A DNA stretch of 64,000 nucleotides. Origin: an uncultured Aquimarina sp. GTDB taxonomy: Bacteria > Bacteroidota > Bacteroidia > Flavobacteriales > Flavobacteriaceae. The DNA lies in assembly GCF_947495315.1 (NCBI RefSeq), contig NZ_CANLYD010000003.1, positions 248,001 to 312,000 on the forward strand, written 5' to 3'. A program made the translations under genes and the position numbers. Below, in pieces: positions 44,549-53,816 of this stretch (its first letter is position 1; each line of letters opens with the position of its first letter). Below the pieces are notes generated by a model. That model was not told the origin of the DNA, did not search any database, and was given only the letters and a program-made list of their open reading frames with translations.

Positions 44549-45754
44549 TTAATTAAGATCATTATATATTTTATGAGTTAAGTCATTAAGTTTTTGATTC
44601 ACTTTTATTGAAGATTCATTAGTGAAAATTGAAATCCCTATTTTCTTTTTAGGAAAAATAGCTAATACGTTTTTTACTCTAGATATACCTCCATCGTGTC
44701 TATAATGTAAATCGTAATTTTGATCTTCTATACTCCACCATAAATAACCTATCCAATAATCGGGACCAATTTCGAATAATTTTTTATGAGATTCTTCAAC
44801 AATGGAATTATTTTTAAGCTGATAATGGATATATTTTAGCATATCTGGTATTGTAGATTTTAATGCACCTTCTGCGCCCCAAAGCGTATTGGCTAGCTTA
44901 GATTCAGGCATTGGTGTTCCTAATAAATAACCATTCGCTAGTCTATACTGTTTGTTTTTGGGAGTATGGAAATAGGTGTCTTTCATTTGTGCCTTTGCAA
45001 CTACTTCATTCATTATTAATTTTTGAAAAGGTTCTTTATATACTTTTTCTAAAATGTACCCCATTAAATTTGTACCAGCATTTGAGTAGTTAAATGTTGT
45101 TCCAGGTTTTTCCGTTAAATTAATTTCGGAAAGGCTTTCAAAAAAAATGGGTTTTGTCTTTTTGTTTTCGTGCTCAACAACTATTTTATTAAATTCTATT
45201 TCATTTAAGTTTTGATCTATTTTATTATTCAGAATTATTACCTCTCCTGGTAGCCCACTTGTATGCGTTAATAGATGCTTAATTTTTATTGGTTGACCAT
45301 TATATTCTAAATTAGGATATGTTTTAGGTAAATACTCGCGTATATCATCTTCTAAACTCAATTTTCCTTCTAAAACGGCCTTGGATGCTAATGTGCCTGT
45401 AAATGTTTTTGTAACTGAGGCAATTTCATATATAGTTTCATTTGTTGCAACGTTTCCTTTTCCTTTCGTTAGTTCACCATAATGAAAATTATAGGAAACA
45501 TTATTTATATAGATCCCAATAGACAAAGAATTTATCAAAGAATCTTTTAATGTTTCTTTTGCATTTTTATCTATAATTTGCTTAACATTCTTGCCCATCG
45601 AATCGCTATAGATGATTTCGACAGATTTATCACTATAAGTGATTTCAACAGGTTGATTGTGACTAGCAACAATACTTTTTACTTTTTTTTCTTGAGATAT
45701 ACAACTTAAACAGATAAGAAATAAGGCTAATGTTTTTGCAAAAAGGTTTTTCAT
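44549..45754 (-). CDS. Serine hydrolase (beta-lactamase fold), exported
   Basis: 401 residues from the ATG at 45754, the start of the signal peptide MKNLFAKTLALFLICLSC (Cys18, lipoprotein). SxxK is in IASVTKTFTGTLAS near residue 118; YxN in FNYSNAGTNLMGYIL; the end has YRHDGGISRVKNVLAIFPKKK, where HDGG replaces the KTG-like box. A penicillin-binding-like esterase or peptidase. Divergence in the third box is normal for these esterases. Regulation unknown; the AraC membrane regulator lies upstream. Confidence 0.92.
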   Translation of the reverse strand: MKNLFAKTLALFLICLSCISQEKKVKSIVASHNQPVEITYSDKSVEIIYSDSMGKNVKQIIDKNAKETLKDSLINSLSIGIYINNVSYNFHYGELTKGKGNVATNETIYEIASVTKTFTGTLASKAVLEGKLSLEDDIREYLPKTYPNLEYNGQPIKIKHLLTHTSGLPGEVIILNNKIDQNLNEIEFNKIVVEHENKKTKPIFFESLSEINLTEKPGTTFNYSNAGTNLMGYILEKVYKEPFQKLIMNEVVAKAQMKDTYFHTPKNKQYRLANGYLLGTPMPESKLANTLWGAEGALKSTIPDMLKYIHYQLKNNSIVEESHKKLFEIGPDYWIGYLWWSIEDQNYDLHYRHDGGISRVKNVLAIFPKKKIGISIFTNESSIKVNQKLNDLTHKIYNDLN

Positions 45755-45850
45755 TTTATAATAATTTTGATTTATACAAATGAAAATATATTCCACAAAA
45801 GATTAGTTCGATTACATAAAGTCGAACCCTTTATTATTCTTAGGTATTGA

Positions 45851-46993
45851 TTATTTATTATCTGAAATTCCTCTTTTTCTATATTCGGAAGGTGTTACAC
45901 CTGTTTGCTTTTTAAATACAGTGTAAAAAGACGATTTAGAATTAAACCCAACATCGTACATGATTTGTTGGATAGTCAATTTTTTGTCTTTTGAGTTTAG
46001 AAGCATTTCTTTTGCTTTATCAATTCTAAATTGATTAACAAAATCAAAGAAATGTTGATTTAAATTACTATTAATTAAGATGGAGACATCACGATGTGGC
46101 AAACCTATTTTATCAGCTAGTTTATTTAAAGTTAAAGAAGCGTCAAGATAAGGTTCTTCTTTTTTCATAAACTGTAACAATTGATTGATCTCTTCTTTAC
46201 TTTTACTTTGCTGATTAATTATATCCTCTTCTTCTAATATTTTTTTCACTAATAAATGTTCTGAATTTATATTTCTAAAAAGCCTTGGATAATACATGCT
46301 TTTTAAAACAATCCAAGTTAAAAACAATACTAAAATTAATGTAATTAGCACTCTTAATGAGTTTAAAATATCTACATCTGTTCCAAAAACCTTATACATC
46401 TGTTTAAAAAAAGAAATACAGAAAATAACACTTAATAAAACCAGTAGTTGATAAAGCCATTTATAGTTAAAAGTAGATTTTTCCGAATAATTTTCTAATA
46501 ATAATATTTTGTATTTTCTTAATTCTAAGAAGGATAGAGTTAAATAAAATAATTGCGCAACTAGACTGAAAAATATATCTGCTTTTCGTTCAAGAGTTGC
46601 ATTGAAATTATTTAAGAATTGGGACTGATTGAAATCGTCAACAAGGTAAAATCTAGGTGCAAATATTAAAATTATAATAATAAAAGGAATAGTGTGTAAA
46701 AGATGTCTATACGTTAGTTTGAAATCTGAATAAATAGATGATATTATATATAAAAATAATAAAGGACTTGTAAAGTATGCGATATGGTTTCGTAACATTT
46801 CGGTTGCATGCGGTAAACTGATATATTTAGAATAAAAGAAAACACTTATATGAATTGCAAAAATTAAAAAATAAATACCTAAAAATGTATTTGCTTTTTT
46901 GTTAGCCGTTTTAACCGTTAAAACAAATAATGCTAACAAAAGAGAAATGAATAGTATAAATATTGTTGTTATTCCTAAGATTGAAAAATCCAT
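45851..46993 (-). CDS. Membrane-bound AraC-type regulator
   Basis: 380 residues. Residues 1-245 carry seven hydrophobic segments (starting FILFISLLLALFVLTV and IYFLIFAIHISVFFYS). The C-terminal AraC domain has LTLNKLADKIGLPHRDVSILINSNLNQHFFDFVNQ and LTIQQIMYDVGFNSKSSFYTVFKKQTGVTPSEYRK. It probably senses an envelope signal. It is 97 bp upstream of the beta-lactamase-like gene on the same strand, which may be its target. Confidence 0.93.
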   Translation of the reverse strand: MDFSILGITTIFILFISLLLALFVLTVKTANKKANTFLGIYFLIFAIHISVFFYSKYISLPHATEMLRNHIAYFTSPLLFLYIISSIYSDFKLTYRHLLHTIPFIIIILIFAPRFYLVDDFNQSQFLNNFNATLERKADIFFSLVAQLFYLTLSFLELRKYKILLLENYSEKSTFNYKWLYQLLVLLSVIFCISFFKQMYKVFGTDVDILNSLRVLITLILVLFLTWIVLKSMYYPRLFRNINSEHLLVKKILEEEDIINQQSKSKEEINQLLQFMKKEEPYLDASLTLNKLADKIGLPHRDVSILINSNLNQHFFDFVNQFRIDKAKEMLLNSKDKKLTIQQIMYDVGFNSKSSFYTVFKKQTGVTPSEYRKRGISDNK

Positions 46994-47105
46994 TTAAATG
47001 TATACAAGCAAATATAATTTAATTCAGAGTTTGATTTTTAACATTCTCTCATAAACATTTTTATTACGCTTTATGTTTTTCAGAGTATGTTATACTACGT
47101 TATAT

Positions 47106-47891
47106 TTATTCAAACATAAAGGCACTCATTGAAATGTTTTTCCATTGAAACCCTTCGTATATTTTAGTAGGTTTATCTCCTAAAGCACTAGCAAAAACTA
47201 AAGGTAAAAAGTGCTCAGTAGTAGGATGTGATATATCAAATAATTCATTTTTGTAGACATCAATCATCTTTTGGGAATGTCCACTAAATGTCTTTTCCAA
47301 TAATTCCTTAGTAACTAGGTTATCAAAGGTCTTCGCCCAATGGTCAGGAATTAAATGATGTCCACCAAACTTTTCTATTCGGTTTGTGTTGTGAACCAAT
47401 CCACCGCTTCCAATAAATAAAATATGCTCATTACGTAATTCTCTCAATACTTCACCCATTTCTTTATGATAGATAGGGTCAAGACTAGAGTTTTGTGAAA
47501 TTTGTATTACGGGTATATTGTCTTTTGGGAACAATAACATCAGAGGAATTAATGCACCGTGGTCAAGCCCACGTTTGGGCTCGATCGATGCTTCTATACC
47601 CGAAGTATTAAGCAAACTAATAATACGATTTGACAAATCAGGATTCCCAATAGTTTTATAATTGGACTGAAACTCTTGTGGAAATCCTTCATCTAGTTGC
47701 ACCATTGTTGAATTTGCAGTAACTCTAATGTTTTTAGTTTGCCAATGACCTGATAAGATTACTATGGCATCGGGTAAAACTGTAAGATATTTTTTTCGAA
47801 GTTTTTCAAAATCTCTTTTTAATTGTTCACTTTTAAATGCTTCATAAATTGTTCCGTGAGATATAAAAAGTGATGGTTGTCTGGTTTTCAT
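47106..47891 (-). CDS. DODA-type extradiol aromatic ring-opening dioxygenase
   Basis: 261 residues of the LigB/DODA family. Metal and active-site positions are visible in LFISHGTIYEAF, LSGHWQTKN, RGLDHGALIPLMLLFP and GSGGLVHNTNRI. The usual HGSP is HGTI here. Acts on catechol-type rings. It forms an apparent operon with DoxX, SDR and MarR genes, which suggests an aromatic or quinone stress response. Confidence 0.92.
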   Translation of the reverse strand: MKTRQPSLFISHGTIYEAFKSEQLKRDFEKLRKKYLTVLPDAIVILSGHWQTKNIRVTANSTMVQLDEGFPQEFQSNYKTIGNPDLSNRIISLLNTSGIEASIEPKRGLDHGALIPLMLLFPKDNIPVIQISQNSSLDPIYHKEMGEVLRELRNEHILFIGSGGLVHNTNRIEKFGGHHLIPDHWAKTFDNLVTKELLEKTFSGHSQKMIDVYKNELFDISHPTTEHFLPLVFASALGDKPTKIYEGFQWKNISMSAFMFE

Positions 47892-47894
47892 AAT

Positions 47895-48284
47895 TTAAAC
47901 TATTTGTTTACCAGTCTTATTATTTTTTACTGAGAAAGGTTTATCTATTAGCAAAAGTATTACCAAAAGAACTATCGATAAACCAGCGCCACCAGCAATC
48001 GTCATAAAACTATCATTATTTGTAATGTGGGAACCTATTGCTCCGTGCATTAAGAAAATTAACCCTAATGCACCATATCCTCTTAATTTCGGAATGATTA
48101 AAGCAATACCTCCTATAAGATCAATTAGTCCTATAATTATTGTCCAAGTGTGATCATAATTTATAGCTGCCATACTTTCTAGAAACATATCTATCCCAAA
48201 AAAAGGCATTACTACTTTCATCAAACCAATTCCAGCAAATTGAATAGCTAAGAGGTAAACGAGAATGTTTTTTACTATGCTCAT
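47895..48284 (-). CDS. DoxX-family membrane protein
   Basis: 129 residues with four hydrophobic segments. Starts NILVYLLAIQFAGIGLMKVVMP and has IIIGLIDLIGGIALIIPKLRGYGALGLIFLMHGAIGSH, typical DoxX. Inner-membrane protein tied to redox or quinone functions in other systems. It is 3 bp upstream of the dioxygenase gene. Confidence 0.9.
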   Translation of the reverse strand: MSIVKNILVYLLAIQFAGIGLMKVVMPFFGIDMFLESMAAINYDHTWTIIIGLIDLIGGIALIIPKLRGYGALGLIFLMHGAIGSHITNNDSFMTIAGGAGLSIVLLVILLLIDKPFSVKNNKTGKQIV

Positions 48285-48343
48285 AATTTTAAATTTTAAA
48301 ATGATTATTATTTACTGATTAAAAATTTTAAGTGGTTAATTTT

Positions 48344-49084
48344 TTAAAGAATCCCTCCGTTTATTTGAATGACTTGTCCATTTATCCAATCCATTTGAGG
48401 GGTAACTAAATTTACTGTCGCCTTTGCAACGTCCTGAGTGGTCCCTAAACGATTTAAAGGTGTTTGTTGAACCAACATATCAATCATTTCTTGTGGTGCT
48501 ACCAGTCCATCTGTTTGTGTTACGCCTGGTGAAACTACATTTACTGTAATTTGTTGATCACCGGTTTCTTTAGATAATGACAAGGCGAACTTTTCAATTG
48601 CAGATTTAGCACCTCCATAAGCACCACTGGCAGGTGTTGGCATAGCCGCTGCGCCACTACTAAAAACAATAATTTTCCCGCCATTACTTAGGCTTTGAGC
48701 TGCTTTTTGGAGGGAAAAAAAATGCCCTTTTACCGCTGCAAACATGCTATCATAACCTTCTTCTGTCATTATAGCCGTTGGCATAAAAATACTTTGTGAG
48801 AATGCTACACCAATATAAATATCCAGTTTACCTCCAAAATTCTCTGGCACGTAGTCAAATACTTTATTCATATCCTTTCTTTTGGTAATGTCTGCCTGCA
48901 TTCCTAAAATGTAAGGACTAAACTCTTTGGCCTCGGTTTCTGTAACCTTAGCTTCTTTCTCATTACTACGGTAGGTAAATAATACATGCGCACCTTGTTT
49001 GGCTAATTCAATGACAATCGCTTTTCCAATTCCTCTACTTCCGCCTGCGACTAATACTCTTTTTCCTTCTAATAAATTTTTCAT
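48344..49084 (-). CDS. Short-chain dehydrogenase/reductase
   Basis: 246 residues from the ATG at 49084; a 10-codon extension upstream is not needed. Rossmann motif GGSRGIGKAI at residues 15-24; active site Ser in VFSSGAAA, and Tyr/Lys in GAYGGAKSA (YxxxK); C-terminal NVVSPGVTQTDG and DWINGQVIQINGG. NAD(P)-dependent oxidoreductase of unknown substrate, in the MarR-controlled set. Confidence 0.94.
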   Translation of the reverse strand: MKNLLEGKRVLVAGGSRGIGKAIVIELAKQGAHVLFTYRSNEKEAKVTETEAKEFSPYILGMQADITKRKDMNKVFDYVPENFGGKLDIYIGVAFSQSIFMPTAIMTEEGYDSMFAAVKGHFFSLQKAAQSLSNGGKIIVFSSGAAAMPTPASGAYGGAKSAIEKFALSLSKETGDQQITVNVVSPGVTQTDGLVAPQEMIDMLVQQTPLNRLGTTQDVAKATVNLVTPQMDWINGQVIQINGGIL

Positions 49085-49150
49085 GATTTCTATTTTTATA
49101 ATTGTTAATTGCAACTGTTGTTTTTTACAACAATATGGTTAAATTTTTTT

Positions 49151-49603
49151 CTATCTATTTAAGTTATTTTTAATTTTTTTCATACTTTCAATACTATTAA
49201 TAATTTCAACTTTTGACATTCCTTTATACGCAGTCTCAAAGGAAGATTCTATTGCTTGAATGATTAATTTTTCATTCCTTTTTGTATAATCTGATAAACA
49301 TACCAACTTTGTTCTTCGACTTTCTGGGTCGTCTTTTCTAGTTACAAAACCAGACTTTTCCAACTCGTCAATAATTCTTGAGGTTCTTGGACGATCATAT
49401 CCAAACCATTCGGCAATTGTTTGTTGTGGAACTTGATCTTGTTCTAACAACCTATTTATAATAGGGAAATATTCAACTTTTAAAGGAATACTTCTATTAT
49501 CAAATTGAAGTTGTAACTCTTTTTTAAGCAAGTTGAAAATAGAACCAGATAACTGACCTAAAGAGGTTGTTCTGTTGTAATTAATATGATTGTTGTTATT
49601 CAT
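49151..49603 (-). CDS. MarR-family transcriptional regulator
   Basis: 150 residues. Winged helix: LLEQDQVPQQTIAEWFGYDRPRTSRIIDELEKSGFVTRKDDPESRRTKLVCLSD, the MarR recognition helix and wing. Members sense phenolic or oxidant compounds and repress neighbours; here the SDR-DoxX-dioxygenase genes follow on the same strand within about 70 bp. An inverted repeat ACAATTGT-like sequence near its start and near the SDR start (TTGTTGTAAAAAACAACA) may be the operator; not proven. Confidence 0.93.
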   Translation of the reverse strand: MNNNNHINYNRTTSLGQLSGSIFNLLKKELQLQFDNRSIPLKVEYFPIINRLLEQDQVPQQTIAEWFGYDRPRTSRIIDELEKSGFVTRKDDPESRRTKLVCLSDYTKRNEKLIIQAIESSFETAYKGMSKVEIINSIESMKKIKNNLNR

Positions 49604-49831
49604 AACTGTTGCAAATATACAACAATTATTTGATTCTCCAAATAAATCTGAAAATATTATTAAGAATAATAACCAAAACTGTTAAAAATCAAGTCAATAT
49701 GAAGGAAGAAAATTCGTTTTTAGATTTCAAGTTCGTTGGTTTGTCTAATGTACTACAACGTTTAATGCAAAATGCGTTTTAATGCATTTTTACATAGTGT
49801 TAGGGATTGTTTTTATTTTTTATATAGCGGA

Positions 49832-50293
49832 TTAATCATCCAATACTCTGGTTAATCTATCTCTAAGAAATTCCTTGAAGTTTGAATAACATTGCTCCAT
49901 ATCTGATATTTCCTCAATACCAGGATTCCAGTAAAACATTTTTCCAAATCTATCTGATTCAGGATCACAACATAAAACCCATTGATCTCCTAGTCCTGCA
50001 TCACCTAGTTGGACATATTTTTTAAACAAGCCATATTCTTGTTGACTTTCAAGACTTAAACCAACAAAATTTTGATGAACAGGATCAAAATCATCTGGAA
50101 TGTTTATTAATCCATTTATTTCTACAGATTTTACTGAAAGAGAACCAAACTTGGCAAGATAGTTTTTAAAATCTTCGGGAAGTTCAATATTCAGGTCATT
50201 AGAAATTTTTTCCAATCTCGTGTTCGTTGCGGGGTCCGAAGTGTAGATTATTTCGTCCTGCTCTTTAAATTTTTGAATTAGATCGTCAATCAT
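49832..50293 (-). CDS. SMI1/KNR4-family protein
   Basis: 153 residues. Family core: IELPEDFKNYLAKFGSLSV near 33-50, GLINIPDDFDP, and VQLGDAGLGDQWVLCCDPESDRFGKMFYWNPG. SMI1/KNR4 proteins often serve as immunity proteins for polymorphic toxins; no toxin is adjacent here, so an orphan immunity role is possible. It lies just left of element B, which is upstream of its start. Confidence 0.92.
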   Translation of the reverse strand: MIDDLIQKFKEQDEIIYTSDPATNTRLEKISNDLNIELPEDFKNYLAKFGSLSVKSVEINGLINIPDDFDPVHQNFVGLSLESQQEYGLFKKYVQLGDAGLGDQWVLCCDPESDRFGKMFYWNPGIEEISDMEQCYSNFKEFLRDRLTRVLDD

Positions 50294-50321
50294 TTTTGAG
50301 TCTTATTTTATTCAATTATCC

Positions 50322-50454
50322 CTAACGGTTTGTGTATGGTTAATTGCGTGGCTCGCGCAACTAAAATAGCAAAAGGAAACTGAACCTTAGGAAAATCAGC
50401 AGGATTTTCAGAAGTAGGCGAGAACCAGCAATTACTTATAGGACACGTTGTTAG
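50322..50454. repeat. Hairpin element B, homologous to 43561-43688 (attC-like layout)
   Basis: Imperfect palindrome of ~133 bp. Outer CTAAC (50322-50326) pairs with GTTAG (50450-50454); GTGT/ACAC next; TTAATTGC (50340-50347) pairs with GCAATTA (50428-50434); CTCGC (50352) with GCGAG; apical stem GAAAATC-AGCAG-GATTTTC (50391-50409). It lies 57 bp past the stop of the small membrane-protein gene at 50511. The arms have unpaired bases on one side, as in integron attC sites. Confidence 0.65.
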
Positions 50455-50510
50455 CAAACGTTTAATTGTTTCCGGTTTACAGAGATTCAAGATATTGGTA
50501 AAATCCGTTT

Positions 50511-50948
50511 TTACCAATAATTAAAAAAGAGTTCTATAGTATTTCCAATAATGAAACTCATCAAAGCTCCAATAATTGAAATCCGTCCAAGTTTAAAAGT
50601 ATCCGTAAAAGCTAACCAAAGTGATAATAAAGCACAGCAAATAAAGAGTATCATTGCGTAGATTGGTAACATGCTTGAAAAAAGTCCTAGTAAATTAAAA
50701 ATAGAATCTAATAGAACGGTAAACCCAAATAATGCTAATGTAAAATTAGCGTTTACATGTCTTTTAAAGAGATAAATGCCCGCAATCAAAAGCTCAATGC
50801 TAATGGCTAAAGGGCCGAATTGGGTATAATATTCTTTTTTTAAATAGGCTTCTATACCCACAGGAAATTCAATTTCTAAATAAAATAAAACTCCGAGCGT
50901 AAGAGCCAAAATTATGAATATTAATGCGATTATTTTTAATGGTTTCAT
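50511..50948 (-). CDS. Small four-span membrane protein of unknown function
   Basis: 145 residues with four hydrophobic segments: IIALIFIILALTLGVLFYL, GPLAISIELLIAGIYLF, FTLALFGFTVLLDSIFNLL and PIYAMILFICCALLSLWLA. No motif or signature recognised. The gene sits between element B on its 3' side and a partial arm (TTTGCTAAC at 50979 and CAGCAATTG at 50998) on its 5' side, so it may be a mobile cassette. Confidence 0.8.
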   Translation of the reverse strand: MKPLKIIALIFIILALTLGVLFYLEIEFPVGIEAYLKKEYYTQFGPLAISIELLIAGIYLFKRHVNANFTLALFGFTVLLDSIFNLLGLFSSMLPIYAMILFICCALLSLWLAFTDTFKLGRISIIGALMSFIIGNTIELFFNYW

Positions 50949-51266
50949 GAGGATGTTTTTGAATACGTAATAATAATGTTTGCTAACTACTATATAACAG
51001 CAATTGTGCTTATTTCTTTTATAACAACTGTTTATAAACGTTTAATTCTACGGCTACAATTATTTTTCTTAAAGAAAGATAAAATTACCCAGATATAAAA
51101 GCGACTACACAAAAAGTAGGTGGTGATTAATAAACAAGATTATCAGTGAACCTGGGATTTATAACTGCTAATTTTAGGGGTGTCAGGTCTTATCATAAAA
51201 CTAATTAGAAGAGTTTATAATTTTATAGCAATACCTAACGTTATTGACTAACAAACTCTTAACGTC
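50949..51266. other. Intergenic region with one partial repeat arm
   Basis: 318 bp. TTTGCTAAC (50979-50987) and CAGCAATTG (50998-51006) match the right arm of element B in inverted orientation. I see no gene, terminator or second arm here. Confidence 0.5.
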
Positions 51267-52277
51267 ATGCAATTAAAAACTCTCTTAACAACCCTATTTC
51301 TTTTTTCGATCTTTTATCTTTCTGCTCAGGATAAAGTATTAGTATTTACCAAAACTAATGGTTTTACACATCCTTCCATCGGAGCGGGTGTTACCATGAT
51401 AACGAATCTTGGAAATACCAATGGGCTTTGGACAACGGATCAAACGGATAATGCTAATGATTTTAACGCAAATAATTTAGCACAATATAGTGCTGTAATT
51501 TGGTGTAATACTAGTGGTAATAATTTATTAAATGCTTCACAACGTCAGGCTTTTGAAGATTTTATTACCGCTGGCGGTGGTTTTTTAGGTATCCACGCGG
51601 CTACGGATACCTACAGAGATCGAAGTTGGCCATTCTACAATGAACTTGTAGGAGGAATTGTTCAGACTAGTCCTAATCATACCAGTAATAATTTTAATGC
51701 AGATATGACCGTTGTAAATTCTCATCCATCTGTTGATTTCCTTGGAACTACCTGGAATAAATCAGAAGAATATTATTATTGGAAAAATAACGGAGGCCAA
51801 TTATTTTCGGGCAATATAGATCTATTGATGGTAGAGTCGACCGGATCTAATGATTATGATGAAGCCAGACCTATTTCATGGTATAAAGAATACGGAGGTG
51901 GACGCTCTTTTTATACAGCTTTAGGTCATAATTCTAACGATTATACAAATGATACTGATTTTATAAAACATGTAGAAGAAGGTATAAAATATGTTATTGG
52001 AAATACGCTGAGTATAGGAGATTTAGATCAAGAAATACCTTTTCAGATTACTCCCAATCCGGTAAGTGATGTTTTTAGATTTTCTACTTCTGATGTGGTT
52101 AGAACAAAATCTTTAAGGATTTATGACATTAATGGACAATTAGTATACAAGGACGAAATTCCGTCCGCAGTTGCTTCTATTGATATTAATATCGAGAACT
52201 TATCGAATGGATTATACATAGGAAGTATAATATCAGGGAATCAACAAAGTAATTTCAAATTGGTAAAAAAGAATTAA
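51267..52277 (+). CDS. ThuA-domain protein with T9SS C-terminal sorting domain
   Basis: 336 residues. A signal peptide is cut near YLSAQ. The ThuA domain (22-245) has VLVFTKTNGFTHPSIGAGV, GGGFLGIHAATDTY and RSFYTALGHNSNDY, a trehalose-utilisation-like Trp/His fold related to class I glutamine amidotransferases. Residues ~258-336 are a T9SS type A sorting domain (FQITPNPVSDVFRF... GLYIGSI ... KLVKKN). So it is exported through type IX secretion and anchored or released. Its stop overlaps the next minus-strand stop by 4 bp. Confidence 0.95.
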   Translation: MQLKTLLTTLFLFSIFYLSAQDKVLVFTKTNGFTHPSIGAGVTMITNLGNTNGLWTTDQTDNANDFNANNLAQYSAVIWCNTSGNNLLNASQRQAFEDFITAGGGFLGIHAATDTYRDRSWPFYNELVGGIVQTSPNHTSNNFNADMTVVNSHPSVDFLGTTWNKSEEYYYWKNNGGQLFSGNIDLLMVESTGSNDYDEARPISWYKEYGGGRSFYTALGHNSNDYTNDTDFIKHVEEGIKYVIGNTLSIGDLDQEIPFQITPNPVSDVFRFSTSDVVRTKSLRIYDINGQLVYKDEIPSAVASIDINIENLSNGLYIGSIISGNQQSNFKLVKKN

Positions 52278-52819
52278 GGTACGATATAAGTTCCTTTCCA
52301 ATTACCGGTTTCTTTTTTAAAGACAACTCGAATATGATTAGGTCTTTTTAAACGTAAATATTCTATACGCATAGGAATAATCCTAATTGCAGAAAAAAAA
52401 TGTGTTCCTTCTAAGTAATCAACGTTATCAGGGTTTTTGATTTCTATTCCAGGTGATAATTCTGTTGAATAGTCTTTTCTATATTGTTCCGGAATTTGTT
52501 TCCATATTTGTTGTATAGTTTTATCATCTGTAACAATTTCTGCTTTGGCTTTTATAGTGACTTGTAATAACCGTTCTTGATCATAAAACAAAAGGCTTAC
52601 TCGATTATTTGCTTGGATATTTGCAATTTTTTTGGACCTTTCATCGGTGTATACCATCATATTTAAATCATCATCCACATCTCTTAGAACGACAGTTCTT
52701 AATCTAGGGATACTATTGAAATCAGAAGTGGCTAGTGTGAAATATCGAAACGGATGTGTCTTAGTTTCAATAGCTGTTTTTAGGTCAACTTTAATAGATG
52801 AAAATATAATATCGGTCAT
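52274..52819 (-). CDS. Pyridoxamine-5'-phosphate-oxidase-like FMN protein
   Basis: 181 residues with the split-barrel FMN-binding core: HPFRYFTLATSDFNSIPRLRTVVLRDVDDD, MMVYTDERSKKIANIQANNRVSLLFYD, and a C-terminal FSAIRIIPMRIEYLRLKRPNHIRVVF. The C-terminal block differs from true PdxH, so it is a general PNPOx-like oxidoreductase. The 3' end overlaps the ThuA gene 3' end. Confidence 0.9.
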   Translation of the reverse strand: MTDIIFSSIKVDLKTAIETKTHPFRYFTLATSDFNSIPRLRTVVLRDVDDDLNMMVYTDERSKKIANIQANNRVSLLFYDQERLLQVTIKAKAEIVTDDKTIQQIWKQIPEQYRKDYSTELSPGIEIKNPDNVDYLEGTHFFSAIRIIPMRIEYLRLKRPNHIRVVFKKETGNWKGTYIVP

Positions 52820-52905
52820 TGGTCGTTAGGTTTATTAAGAATATTATAAAGTTAATCAATTTATAGACCAACCTCAAAAAAGCAGATGCTAATCTTAGGC
52901 AAGGT

Positions 52906-53682
52906 TTACTTAGTTTTCCATACCTCTTTTTCCATCCACGGAATAGTTGTTTTTAATACTTCTTGATATTCACAAGCTTTTAAATGGGTATTTCCTTCAG
53001 CTTCCACAAAAGTTATATTACAACCTAATGCTTTGGCTTCAGTAACCCGTTTTCTTACTTTTTTAATAGGAAAAAATTTATCTTCTGTTCCCTGGATTAC
53101 ATAAATTGGGATATTTAATTTTTCTTCTACCTTACAATTAGATCCCATGAGTACCATTCCAGAAAAAACCCCTTCATAATCTTTAGCATATTGCCATCCT
53201 GCAATTGCTCCATTGCTATAACCTACCAGTACAACCTTGTTAGGATCTATTGGCCAGTGTTCTTTAGCCAGATCAATAAAATCCAAAATTCTTTTCTCGA
53301 GATAATCTAATGTCCAGTTGCGCCAGGCTCCAGATGGGCTAAAAATGATACCTCCAGCATTCTGTAATGCAGGAGCGACAAGACAATTGCTGAACTTCAT
53401 GTAATTCTTGCTACCTACGCCTCCATGTAGTAAAACAAATAGTGGTACTTTCTCGCCTTCTTTAATTTTTGGAATGGTAAGATCGTATTTCCATTCTGAT
53501 TCTTTATCATTGACTTTGATAGTACTAATTCTATTGCCAGGAGTTAGTGGGATTGCTTTAAAAGATTCTGCATTTATGCTACTTATGTAATCTTTAGAGC
53601 CTCTTGTATCCAATCCGCTTTTACACGAAGTGATAATAGTGAGAATACCAAAACATAAGAGGTATGAAAATGAATATTTCAT
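52906..53682 (-). CDS. Alpha/beta-hydrolase lipoprotein (esterase/phospholipase-like)
   Basis: 258 residues, lipoprotein signal (TIITSC, Cys20). LFVLLHGGVGSKNYM oxyanion region; nucleophile Ser in VGYSNGAIAGW near residue 154; Asp in GTEDKFFPIKK; His in GNTHLKACEYQ. Resembles the LpqC/polyhydroxyalkanoate-depolymerase-like esterases. Located in the cell envelope; substrate unknown. Confidence 0.9.
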   Translation of the reverse strand: MKYSFSYLLCFGILTIITSCKSGLDTRGSKDYISSINAESFKAIPLTPGNRISTIKVNDKESEWKYDLTIPKIKEGEKVPLFVLLHGGVGSKNYMKFSNCLVAPALQNAGGIIFSPSGAWRNWTLDYLEKRILDFIDLAKEHWPIDPNKVVLVGYSNGAIAGWQYAKDYEGVFSGMVLMGSNCKVEEKLNIPIYVIQGTEDKFFPIKKVRKRVTEAKALGCNITFVEAEGNTHLKACEYQEVLKTTIPWMEKEVWKTK

Positions 53683-53816
53683 AGTTTTTCTATAAATATA
53701 CTAAGTAAGTGGTTGTTTTTTGGGACAATTAACAAGGTGTTTGTAAAATAATCAATGAAGTTGAAAATTATATCAGTCAGGATTTCGAGGGTTGTAATTT
53801 AATTTTATTTTTGCCT

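Noticed and set aside
49798..49835. Mini copy of the 38534 repeat element overlapping the SMI1/KNR4 gene end
   Set aside because: Only two short words match and the middle is gone; too little to call as a feature.
50308..50517. 69-residue minus-strand frame over element B
   Set aside because: It is composed of the hairpin element itself, and the same segment in copy A does not keep the frame.
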